A stretch of DNA of 5,716 nt. It comes from Myxococcales bacterium. GTDB lineage: Bacteria > Myxococcota > Polyangia > Polyangiales > Polyangiaceae. The DNA lies in NCBI GenBank assembly GCA_020430865.1, contig JAGQIY010001069.1, positions 1 to 5,716 of the forward strand. Reading direction: 5' to 3'. Below the pieces are notes generated by a model. That model saw only the letters and a program-made list of their open reading frames with translations, was not told where the DNA came from and ran no database searches. The position numbers were made by a program, and so were the translations under genes. Of the stretch, positions 1 to 5,715 are shown one piece after another; position 1 is the stretch's first letter, and the number at the start of each line of letters is the position of its first letter.

Positions 1-2
1 CC

Positions 3-656
3 CAGGCACCATGCCCTGCGGATATGCAATTGATCGACGACCCGAGCTTGCCAGCGCCGGTGTGCATGGATCGCTACGAAGCACCGAACCGCGAAGGGGC
101 GCTGCCGCTCGTGATGCTCGACTTCGATGAAGCGGAGGCCTGGTGCGCGCGGCACGCGAAGCGCCTGTGCTTCGATGACGAGTGGGCCTTCACCTGCGGT
201 GGTCCCGAGGGTAGAAAGTATCCGTACGGAGACACCCGCGAACCGGGGGTGTGCAACGATGCGAAGACCTGGAAGGTGTACAACCAGACGCTGCTGAGCG
301 GCTGGCCGTATACCTTCGATGGATCGGGCTATGACTCCCTGGAGGCTCTGCTGGAGGGGGTGAGCCAGGTCTCCTCGAGCGCGAAGGCCGCGGCAGATCA
401 CGTGCGCGAGCTGTATCAGGCCGAGGCCGCAGGCAACTACCCGGAGTGCGTCGGAGTCGCAGGTGTCCGTGATCTGACTGGCAGCGTCGAAGAGTGGACG
501 CGGCGCCGCGACGGTGGCGCGAGTCAGTTCCACGGCAACCTGAAGGGGCGCTACTGGGCGGATACACGCACCTGCCAGAACGACATCATCACCCATGGTG
601 ACGGCTTCCGGTTCTACGAGATCGGCTTCCGTTGCTGTCAGGAGCCCTCAGAGTGA
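3..656 (+). CDS. FGE/SUMF1-fold protein, 5' end outside window, probably non-catalytic
   Basis: This is the C-terminal part of a formylglycine-generating-enzyme-like (SUMF1/C-type-lectin fold) protein. The frame stays open from base 3 with no stop. The residues before the first ATG (base 24) read QAPCPAD, continuing into MQLI, which resembles the usual CPxGM opening of this domain, so the real start lies left of the window and the ATG at 24 is internal. Recognisable blocks follow: CMDRYEAPN, then WCARHAKRLCFDDEWAFTCGG (the family's C..GKRLcteaEWe.aC block), YPYGD, CNDAKTW, DLTGSVEEWT (D..GNV.EW) and a terminal FRFYEIGFRCC. True FGEs use two cysteines just after an RGGSW block. Here the matching stretch is LKGRYWADTRTCQND, with a single Cys, so sulfatase activation is unlikely. 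The many cysteines suggest an exported, disulfide-bonded domain, but the signal peptide would lie outside the window. It overlaps the next gene by four bases. Fold confidence is high; role unknown. Confidence 0.85.
   Translation, partial: QAPCPADMQLIDDPSLPAPVCMDRYEAPNREGALPLVMLDFDEAEAWCARHAKRLCFDDEWAFTCGGPEGRKYPYGDTREPGVCNDAKTWKVYNQTLLSGWPYTFDGSGYDSLEALLEGVSQVSSSAKAAADHVRELYQAEAAGNYPECVGVAGVRDLTGSVEEWTRRRDGGASQFHGNLKGRYWADTRTCQNDIITHGDGFRFYEIGFRCCQEPSE
641..644 (+). promoter_or_regulatory. Shine-Dalgarno site of the SirB1-like gene
   Basis: GGAG lies eight bases before the GTG at 653, inside the last codons of the upstream gene. It supports GTG 653 as the start rather than the TTG at 632, which would lengthen the overlap to 25 bases and lacks such a site. 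The GTGA junction suggests translational coupling. Confidence 0.6.
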
Positions 657-1501
657 CGCGCTCCCAGGTACCCTGGCGTGCGGAGCTCGAGTTCTCCGAC
701 TTCGCCGCCCAGGAAGACGAGGACCTCGATCTGCTGACGGGGGCGCTGCTGATCGCGCGCGATGCGCGACCCTCGCTCAGCTGGCAAAGTGTCGAGAAGA
801 CGCTGGACGACCTGGCGCGGCCCCTGGTGACGCTGGCTGACGCGCGACTGAGCGATCAGGCAGAGGCCCTGGCGCTGGAGCTCAGCGAGCGCTTCGGATT
901 GAGCGGCAACCACGAGGACTACCACGACCCGGACAACTCGTTCATCGACCAGGTGCTCACCCGGCGAGTGGGGATCCCGATCAGCCTGTCCCTGGTCTAT
1001 GTCGAGGTCGCGCAGCGGGCGGGACTCCAGGCGAGCGGAGTGGGGTTTCCTGGGCACTTCCTGGTGCGCCTCGATGGCGCCGACGACGAGCACCTGATCC
1101 TCGATCCATTCTCTGGGGGTCGCGTGCTCGACTTGCGGGATCTCGAGCAGATGCTCGACCGCGTGGGCTGGCCCCGCCGAGTGCTCGAGCAGGGCTTGCT
1201 CGATCCGAGCCCGCTGCGACTGATCCTCGCGCGCATGCTCACGAACCTGCGCAGCGTGTATCTAAAGCGTGGGGAGCTGCCCCGACTTCTCGTGGTCCTC
1301 GACCGCCTGCTCGCGCTGATCCCCGACTCCAAGGAGGCGCTCCGCGATCGCGGGATCCTCAACGCCGAGCTGGGGGCACCGGAGGCTGCGCGTGCTGACT
1401 TGCACGAGTATCTGCGACGCTGGCCAGATGCCGATGACAGCGATGTGGTGCGGCGTGTGCTCGGACGCCTGGGCAAGCCAGATCAACGCAGTCTGAACTA
1501 G
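653..1501 (+). CDS. SirB1-family protein: transglutaminase-like domain plus C-terminal TPR
   Basis: A 282-residue protein of the SirB1/YchA type, a cytoplasmic family with a transglutaminase-like fold and helical C-terminal repeats; its biochemical role is not settled. Family blocks are clear: DNSFIDQVLTRRVGIPISLS (about residues 94-113), the helix VYVEVAQRAGL, GVGFPGHFLVRL (129-140, His135) and LILDPFSGG (148-156, Asp151). The His and Asp match two positions of the transglutaminase triad. The protein contains no cysteine at all, so a Cys-dependent reaction is excluded; loss of the nucleophile seems usual in the SirB1 family. Residues about 190-258 form TPR-like hairpins (NLRSVYLKRGELPRLLVVLD and following). 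There is no signal peptide or membrane segment. The start is GTG 653 with GGAG upstream, overlapping the FGE-like gene by GTGA. A longer start at TTG 632 is possible but less likely. Family assignment is strong; function is open. Confidence 0.88.
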   Translation: MTRSQVPWRAELEFSDFAAQEDEDLDLLTGALLIARDARPSLSWQSVEKTLDDLARPLVTLADARLSDQAEALALELSERFGLSGNHEDYHDPDNSFIDQVLTRRVGIPISLSLVYVEVAQRAGLQASGVGFPGHFLVRLDGADDEHLILDPFSGGRVLDLRDLEQMLDRVGWPRRVLEQGLLDPSPLRLILARMLTNLRSVYLKRGELPRLLVVLDRLLALIPDSKEALRDRGILNAELGAPEAARADLHEYLRRWPDADDSDVVRRVLGRLGKPDQRSLN

Positions 1502-1504
1502 TTC
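1495..1504. repeat. 10-bp perfect palindrome across the stop codon
   Basis: GAACTAGTTC is a perfect palindrome that includes the TAG stop of the SirB1-like gene. It has no loop and no T-tract, so it is not a terminator. It could be a dimeric regulator half-site pair or simply chance. Low confidence in any function. Confidence 0.25.
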
Positions 1505-1645
1505 CCGTAGTCCGTTACGCTCACTGCGAGGGGACGTTGCTTGGTCACGAAACACGCGTGCTGGATCATTGTGCTCAGCATGAAGTCCGCTTCCCTATGG
1601 GAAAGCCGCTCCAGCTTGTGGTAGCCACCAGGACCCCTCTCGATC
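1502..1645 (+). other. 144-base gap before the pseudo-caspase/TPR gene
   Basis: No convincing sigma-70 or sigma-54 promoter is visible here, although a TPR gene this far from its neighbour may have its own. The gap holds a short hairpin (TTCCC-TAT-GGGAA, 1591-1603) and a 14-codon ORF from ATG 1580 to TAG 1624. The only Shine-Dalgarno-like bases near the next gene are AGGA at 1630-1633, twelve bases from its ATG, which is weak. No intrinsic terminator for the upstream pair is visible either, so read-through from the first two genes remains possible. Confidence 0.4.
1591..1603. repeat. Short inverted repeat in the leader of the TPR gene
   Basis: TTCCC and GGGAA flank a three-base TAT. One further C-G and G-C pair can form if an extra A bulges (GCTTCCC against GGGAAAGC). 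The hairpin sits about 43 bases before the ATG of the next gene, where an operator or leader hairpin could act. There is no T-run after it. The stem is short and could be accidental. Confidence 0.25.
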
Positions 1646-4477
1646 ATGCGACTCGCCGTCATCCTCGCCTCCAACTACGAACAGAACTCTCGCTGCGTGC
1701 CCCGCCCTGGCTGCGCCCTCGATGGAGACCTCATCGAAGACCGCCTGGCGGAGCCTGACGCGCGCTTCGCCCTCGAGCGGATCAAGCCGCGGCGCAAGCT
1801 GAAGAGCCGTCTGGAGCGCGCGTTCGCCGCCGTCGAGAGCGGCGACACGCTGGTCTACTTCTCCGGCTACGCGCGGCTGAGCGACGGCGAGCCAAAGCTG
1901 GTGCTCGATGACCCTCGGGGAGGTGTATTTTCTGTAGGGAAATTTCGTGAGCTGCTCGAGGGGCGCCCCGGCGCGCGCCTCCTGGTCTTCGACTTGCTCT
2001 ACGTCGAGGACGAGGACGACCCGACGCTGGGCATCGAGCTGGTGGACGCGATTCGGCAGCGCTTCGCCGAGGTGCCCGAGGTGAGCGTGATGATCTCGGC
2101 CAGGCCCGCCGGTGAGGTCGCGCCTCAGCCAGGCCTGCTCACGCGGCTACTGCTCCTGACCCTCGAGCGGGCCGAAGGCGAGCGGCGCGCGCTGGACGTC
2201 CAGGCGCTGTACGAGCGCATGCGCGAAGACCCCGCCTTCGGAGAACTCAAGGTCGTCGGCTTCTTTCCCGCAAGAGAGCGCCTGATGCAGGTCCTGCTCG
2301 AGCCCCGAAACTCCGAGCGCCCTCCCGCGAGCGCTGCCGACCAGCCGCCAATCAGCGAGGCGCCGAAAAGCTCCGGGCGTCTGGGCAAGCCGCCGCCCAA
2401 GCCGACGGGGCGCAGCAACCCAGGTATGCGCGCCGTGGCCGGACCGCCGAGCTCCTCACGTGCTGCGCCTCCGAGCTCGGCGCCGCTGTCCGTGCGCCCG
2501 AGCGCGCCGCCGCCACCGGACCCCGCCGAGCTGCTCGCCGCGGGCCAGTACGGCGCCGCGCTGGTCGAGTACAAGAAGCAGCTGCTCAAGCTGGGTAGCA
2601 AGCGCGGCCCCGAGCACGCTCTGGTCTACGTCGGCATGGCGCGCGCCAAGGCTGGGCAGGGCAAGCAGGACGAGGCGCTGCACAACTACGACAAGGCGCT
2701 GGCCATCACGCCGCTCGACGCCGTGGCGTTCTCGGAGGCCAAGGCGCTGGTGCTCGCGGGGGGTGACATCCAGCGCCTGAGCGACTGGGTGCGTCGCCGC
2801 GCGGAACAGACCGACGACCCTCACGTCAAGAGCATGAGCCTGGTCGAGCTCGGCAAGATATGGCTCGAGCACCAGGACCCGCGCAAGGCCGTGACCGTGC
2901 TCGAGTCGGCCTGCGCCGCGGACGCCGCGAACGCCTCAGCCTACCTGGAGCTCGCCGCTGCGTTCAGTCAGCTGGAGCGACCGGCTCAGGCGATCCGTGC
3001 GCTGACCAACGCGGGCGAGGTGACCCTGGACCACGAGGAGCAGGCTCGCATCTGGATCCGTGCGGCAAAGCTCGCTGACGCTGAGCTCGAGGGCGGTGAG
3101 GAGGTGCTGGACCTGTGCCGTCGTGCCCTGGACGCCGACCCTGGTGCGCTCGAAGCCCTGGAGCTGACGAGCAAGGTGCTGGCGGCCCGCCGCCGCTTCT
3201 CGGACCTCGCGAAGGCCTACGAGGCCAGCCTCGAGCGCATGCCCAGGGGGCCGGTCAGCTTCGAGCTGAGCAAGCGCCTCGGCCTGTTGTATCGCGACGA
3301 GCTCGATGAGCTCGACGGAGCCAAGCGTAGCTTTCAGCGTGCGCTCGAGAACGACCCGAGCGCGCTCGACCTCTACTACTTCGTGAGCGAGCTCTACGAG
3401 GCCGAGCAGCAGTACGTACCTGCAGCTCGCCAGTTCCAGCTCGCCGCGCGGCATCATCCGAGGAACCCCGACGTCTACCGCCGCGCGCTCTGGCTGTTCG
3501 AGAAGGCGGAAGACACCGACGCCGCCTGGAACGCCGCGATCGCCCTGGAGACGCTGGGCGAGGCGGACATCAACGAGTCCCTGCTCGCGACCCAGCACCG
3601 CCCCGACGGCGCGATCGCGCCCTCACGGGGCGTGACTCCCCAGCGCTGGCAGACGGCCGCGCTCGGCGCCACGAGTCAGCTGAGCGAGGCGCAGGTGCAC
3701 CTCGACGCCGTGTTCAAGCGCCTGGAACCGGCCGCGCTGAAGCTGGCTTCGGAGCACAGCCTGCGCATGCCCTGGCTCGAAGGGGCGAGCAAGCAGGACC
3801 CCGAGAGCACCGCCACCTTGGTGCGCGCGCTGGGCTGGGCCGCACGGTTGCTGGGCGTCGACCAACCCGAGCTCTGGATCCGTGGGGATTGGGAACAGGC
3901 ATTTGGGGGTGAGGTCGGGGTGCGCATCCTGCCGAGCGCGAAGGGCGTCGAAGGGGCGCTCGGGCAGCCCCGGGTGCTCGCCGCGCAGAAGCTCGGATCG
4001 GGCCTTGGCCCCGCGGAGCTCGGCTTCGTCTGGGGGCGCACGCTCGCTGGCTTGGTGAGCCCCTTCGAGCTGGCCGAGGTCTACGCAAGCGACGCGGAGC
4101 TCGCGCACTTGTTGCTCGCGGGGTTGAACCTCGGGGGGGCGGAGGGCATCGACGTCGACGACCAGACGGAGGCCTTCGGCGAGCGCCTGGAGGAGCTGCT
4201 CGATGACCAGGCGCTGATCGAGCTGGAAGCCGCCGTGGCTCAGCTGCCCATCAAGCAGGTGAGCAAGCTGCTCAGTGAGTGGAGAAGACGCCTGGCCTTC
4301 GGGCGCAGCCGTGTGGGGCTGTTGCTGGGGGGCGATCTGGAGACGATCCAGGGCCTGGTGGAGCGGCTGCCGCTGCCTGGCGTGAGCGCGGAAGAGGTGC
4401 TGGACGACTTGCGCGCGTTCTCGATCTCGGAGCCTTACCTCAGCTTGCGCCAGGACCTCGGCATCGCCGTGGAGTAG
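1646..4477 (+). CDS. Pseudo-caspase / TPR / degenerate M48-like fusion protein
   Basis: A 943-residue, probably cytoplasmic protein without signal peptide or membrane helix. Residues 1-215 resemble a caspase-like (peptidase C14) domain: MRLAVILASNY (first strand), PGCALDGDLIEDRL (the Gc.nDA..l...L block), DTLVYFSGYARL (68-78) and ARLLVFDLLYVED (110-122). In active members these last two read YFSGHG and DxCxSG. Here His is Tyr75 and the Cys position is Leu117/118, so peptidase activity is not expected. Residues about 222-293 are a Pro/Ser/Ala/Arg-rich linker. Residues about 294-641 hold roughly nine TPR-like hairpins (for example ALHNYDKALAITP, GAKRSFQRALENDPSA). Residues about 680-943 are helical. 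Within them PRVLAAQKLGSGLGPAELGFVWGRTLAG aligns by eye with the M48 segment ending in HExxH, here RTLAG. ATG 1646 is the first possible start because an in-frame TAG lies at 1622. Likely a protein-interaction scaffold. The caspase call is moderate, TPR strong, M48 tentative. Confidence 0.8.
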   Translation: MRLAVILASNYEQNSRCVPRPGCALDGDLIEDRLAEPDARFALERIKPRRKLKSRLERAFAAVESGDTLVYFSGYARLSDGEPKLVLDDPRGGVFSVGKFRELLEGRPGARLLVFDLLYVEDEDDPTLGIELVDAIRQRFAEVPEVSVMISARPAGEVAPQPGLLTRLLLLTLERAEGERRALDVQALYERMREDPAFGELKVVGFFPARERLMQVLLEPRNSERPPASAADQPPISEAPKSSGRLGKPPPKPTGRSNPGMRAVAGPPSSSRAAPPSSAPLSVRPSAPPPPDPAELLAAGQYGAALVEYKKQLLKLGSKRGPEHALVYVGMARAKAGQGKQDEALHNYDKALAITPLDAVAFSEAKALVLAGGDIQRLSDWVRRRAEQTDDPHVKSMSLVELGKIWLEHQDPRKAVTVLESACAADAANASAYLELAAAFSQLERPAQAIRALTNAGEVTLDHEEQARIWIRAAKLADAELEGGEEVLDLCRRALDADPGALEALELTSKVLAARRRFSDLAKAYEASLERMPRGPVSFELSKRLGLLYRDELDELDGAKRSFQRALENDPSALDLYYFVSELYEAEQQYVPAARQFQLAARHHPRNPDVYRRALWLFEKAEDTDAAWNAAIALETLGEADINESLLATQHRPDGAIAPSRGVTPQRWQTAALGATSQLSEAQVHLDAVFKRLEPAALKLASEHSLRMPWLEGASKQDPESTATLVRALGWAARLLGVDQPELWIRGDWEQAFGGEVGVRILPSAKGVEGALGQPRVLAAQKLGSGLGPAELGFVWGRTLAGLVSPFELAEVYASDAELAHLLLAGLNLGGAEGIDVDDQTEAFGERLEELLDDQALIELEAAVAQLPIKQVSKLLSEWRRRLAFGRSRVGLLLGGDLETIQGLVERLPLPGVSAEEVLDDLRAFSISEPYLSLRQDLGIAVE

Positions 4478-4502
4478 CCGCGCCAGGCGTCCAGACCAAG
4501 CC
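4478..4502. other. 25-base convergent junction
   Basis: The TPR gene (plus) and the small membrane-protein gene (minus) end facing each other with only 25 bases between stops. The only inverted repeat nearby is CCTC-AGC-GAGG (4501-4511), four pairs with no T-run, which overlaps the minus-strand stop. No intrinsic terminator can be supported, so the transcripts may overlap at their 3' ends or depend on Rho. Confidence 0.4.
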
Positions 4503-4808
4503 TCAGCGAGGGGCGGGAGTCATGTTCTCGCAAGCGTAGTCGCCGAGCAGGACGAATTTCCGTGTGCATTCGATCTCGATCAGGTCGTGGCTCTGGCGAG
4601 AAGCCTGGAAGGCGTAGCTCTGGGAGAACGGCGTGCGCTGCTCTTTGACCACGTGAGCCTCACAGCCCGGCTTGCCGCAGACCATTTCCGTCGCCTGCTG
4701 CTTCACGGCGCTGTTGTCGCCGAACACGTTGAGCATGCCGAGCACCGTCACGCCGATCACGATCGCGAAGACGATGAAGCGGACGATGACGCGGGCGCGG
4801 CTGCTCAT
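4503..4808 (-). CDS. Small single-pass membrane protein with four cysteines
   Basis: A 101-residue protein of no family I recognise. After MSSRAR comes one hydrophobic segment, about residues 7-29 (VIVRFIVFAIVIGVTVLGML), followed by about 70 polar residues. The positive N-terminus predicts an N-in topology with the rest in the periplasm. The exported part carries Cys44 and Cys49 (VCGKPGCE), Cys81 and Cys93 (YACEN), an even number that could form two disulfides. A lipoprotein is excluded because no lipobox Cys follows the hydrophobic segment. I chose ATG 4808 because GGAG lies six bases before it; a TTG at 4820 would add four residues but would include that Shine-Dalgarno site in the coding region. 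It follows the methyltransferase gene by 19 bases on the same strand, so the two are probably co-transcribed. Function unknown. Confidence 0.75.
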   Translation of the reverse strand: MSSRARVIVRFIVFAIVIGVTVLGMLNVFGDNSAVKQQATEMVCGKPGCEAHVVKEQRTPFSQSYAFQASRQSHDLIEIECTRKFVLLGDYACENMTPAPR

Positions 4809-4814
4809 GGCTGG

Positions 4815-4818
4815 CTCC
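4815..4818 (-). promoter_or_regulatory. Shine-Dalgarno site deciding the start of the small membrane protein
   Basis: On the minus strand GGAG stands six bases before ATG 4808, at close to ideal spacing. It lies between the methyltransferase stop and this gene, and argues against the upstream TTG at 4820 as the start. Confidence 0.65.
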
Positions 4819-4827
4819 AATGCCCCG

Positions 4828-5430
4828 CTACTTGGTGGTGGCGCACATCTCGAGCTCGAAGAAGGGCCACGCGATGTCTTTCGGCCAGTAGAGGCCGCAG
4901 CCGACGTGAACCAAGTGCTTCTGTAGGATGCCGCGGTAGTAGGAGCCGTTGCGGATGTAGATGTCGTGGTCCGTGCGATCCTTGTCGCACTGCTCCCGAA
5001 GGTCGGCTCGGGTGGTGATCTCCAGGTAGATCAGCCCGCCGGCCATGGCCGCGAGATTGGCGATGGCGGGAGCTACGTCTGGATCCGGGAGGTACTGCAG
5101 CACTCCCTGACAGACCACGAGATCGTGGCGCTTGCGATCGCGCCAGCGCGCGATGTCGCGGTTCTGCCAGCCGTGCTTCTTGCACATCGCCTGGCTGACC
5201 TCGGTGCCGATGTACTTGATGCCCTTCTTGTTCTGCTCGATCCACTGCTTCCACAGGCCAACCCCAGCGCCAACATCCAGCACGGACTTGATCTTGAGGT
5301 TGTTGTAGTCCGCGAACGCGAACACGAAGCTCGCCAGCTTGGCGTGTTCCTCGGCAGAGACGACCCGCGTCTTCGGATCCTCGTAGAAGCGATGGTAGTA
5401 CGCCTCGTCGAAGCGACGGAATTGGTCCAT
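4828..5430 (-). CDS. Class I SAM-dependent methyltransferase
   Basis: A 200-residue Rossmann-fold methyltransferase, about the usual length for a minimal class I enzyme, cytoplasmic. Motif I is SVLDVGAGVGLW (49-60), the glycine-rich SAM loop. The acidic residue after strand 2 is Glu77 in YIGTEVSQ, and RDI (91-93) offers the next acidic contact. RHDLVVCQGVLQYLPD (101-116) is the strand-4 block, and GGLIYLEIT (131-139) follows. The N-terminus has an aromatic stretch (YYHRFYEDPKTRV, 11-23) that may form a lid or substrate site. The substrate cannot be told from sequence; the type 11/12 methyltransferase group acts on many small molecules. ATG 5430 is firmly the start, since an in-frame TAG lies twelve bases upstream. 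No Shine-Dalgarno site precedes it; see the promoter entry. It is richer in Lys and Asn than its neighbours. Its downstream partner is the small membrane protein. Confidence 0.88.
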   Translation of the reverse strand: MDQFRRFDEAYYHRFYEDPKTRVVSAEEHAKLASFVFAFADYNNLKIKSVLDVGAGVGLWKQWIEQNKKGIKYIGTEVSQAMCKKHGWQNRDIARWRDRKRHDLVVCQGVLQYLPDPDVAPAIANLAAMAGGLIYLEITTRADLREQCDKDRTDHDIYIRNGSYYRGILQKHLVHVGCGLYWPKDIAWPFFELEMCATTK

Positions 5431-5436
5431 GGGGTT

Positions 5437-5467
5437 AGTCTATCCCGACGATGTGGCGAGACTTCCA
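5437..5467 (-). promoter_or_regulatory. Candidate promoter of the methyltransferase gene, possibly leaderless
   Basis: Reading the minus strand, TAGACT (5442-5437, a TANNNT box) ends six bases before the ATG, which places transcription initiation at or next to the A of the ATG. A poor -35 (TGGAAG, 5467-5462) lies 19 bases upstream, and an AT tract AATTTTT (5485-5479) sits where an UP element would. There is no Shine-Dalgarno sequence in between. This arrangement suits a leaderless mRNA, but the -35 matches consensus in only three of six positions. Confidence 0.35.
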
Positions 5468-5520
5468 CCCTCCAGCGCAAAAATTGTCGTTTGCTCGCAG
5501 GGGGGGTGAGGGCGCGCCGA

Positions 5521-5542
5521 GCCGTTCCGTGGCGGAAACGGC
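5521..5542 (-). terminator. GC-rich hairpin after the beta-barrel gene, no T-tract
   Basis: GCCGTTCCG (5521-5529) pairs with CGGAAACGGC (5533-5542) over nine base pairs with one bulged A and a three-base loop. It begins 38 bases after the stop of the minus-strand barrel gene and precedes the methyltransferase promoter region. No run of T follows on the minus strand, so it could be a Rho-assisted end, an mRNA-stabilising hairpin or an operator. It is the strongest inverted repeat in the window that I found. Confidence 0.4.
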
Positions 5543-5580
5543 AACGGAGTCTGGATCAGCCGAAAGCGCGGTCGACGGAG

Positions 5581-5715
5581 CTAGAACTGGTAGTCGGCGT
5601 TCACGTTGAGCACGCCGACGCTCTGGCTGTACTTGCCGCCAGCGTCGACGTTGCGGGATGGATCCACCTTCGAACCCAGGACGGAGTCACCAGAGGTGTC
5701 GCGGGAGAAGTAGAT
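5581..5715 (-). CDS. C-terminal end of a probable outer-membrane beta-barrel protein, truncated by window edge
   Basis: Forty-four codons and a TAG are visible; the rest lies to the right of the window. The residues alternate polar and hydrophobic as in barrel strands (KYSQSVGVLNVNADYQF), and the final residue is Phe in a strand of the form VNADYQF. This matches the C-terminal beta-signal recognised by the BAM complex in outer-membrane proteins of Gram-negative bacteria. The upstream stretch (SRDTSGDSVLGSKVDPSRN) is polar and loop-like, and there is no cysteine. Codon use is the GC-rich pattern of the neighbours. The family (porin, DUF3570-type or other barrel) cannot be decided from this fragment. 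Confidence 0.65.
   Translation of the reverse strand: MYFSRDTSGDSVLGSKVDPSRNVDAGGKYSQSVGVLNVNADYQF

Noticed and set aside
632..652. TTG start extending the SirB1-like protein by seven residues
   Set aside because: GGAG at 641-644 and the GTGA overlap favour GTG 653, and the added residues do not resemble the family N-terminus.
638..1555. Antisense ORFs opposite the SirB1-like gene (638-1093, 997-1476, 1262-1555)
   Set aside because: The sense strand encodes a clear SirB1 family protein; the antisense products are low-complexity and have no motif or ribosome site.
1580..1624. 14-codon ORF MKSASLWESRSSLW in the leader of the TPR gene, in the same frame
   Set aside because: A leader peptide is conceivable, but there is no Shine-Dalgarno at proper spacing, no run of one regulatory amino acid, and no attenuator hairpin pair.
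1537..1758. Plus-strand 73-codon ORF overlapping the start of the TPR gene
   Set aside because: It has a TTG start, an Arg/Pro-rich product, and overlaps 113 bases of a well-supported coding frame.
2436..2515. Repeated GAGCTC/PPSS-coding stretch in the linker as a DNA repeat element
   Set aside because: The similarity is explained by low-complexity Pro/Ser codons in a flexible linker; the 10-bp palindrome CCGAGCTCGG at 2471-2480 is expected by chance in such DNA.
2125..4108. Long antisense ORFs opposite the TPR gene (for example 2125-2601, 2936-3598, 3623-4108, 3676-4041)
   Set aside because: They are typical shadows in GC-rich DNA: compositions are dominated by Arg, Ser, Ala and Pro or mirror the sense codons, no domain is recognisable, and the sense frame gives a coherent protein throughout.
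1646..4477. TPR-CHAT type defence effector or gasdermin-activating protease
   Set aside because: The caspase-like part is N-terminal and lacks the His/Cys dyad, and no gasdermin, CRISPR array or Cas gene is in the window.
4501..4511. CCTC-AGC-GAGG as a bidirectional terminator between convergent genes
   Set aside because: There are only four base pairs, no T-run on either strand, and it overlaps the stop codon of the minus-strand gene.
4809..4820. TTG start extending the small membrane protein by four residues
   Set aside because: The extension contains the GGAG that serves ATG 4808.
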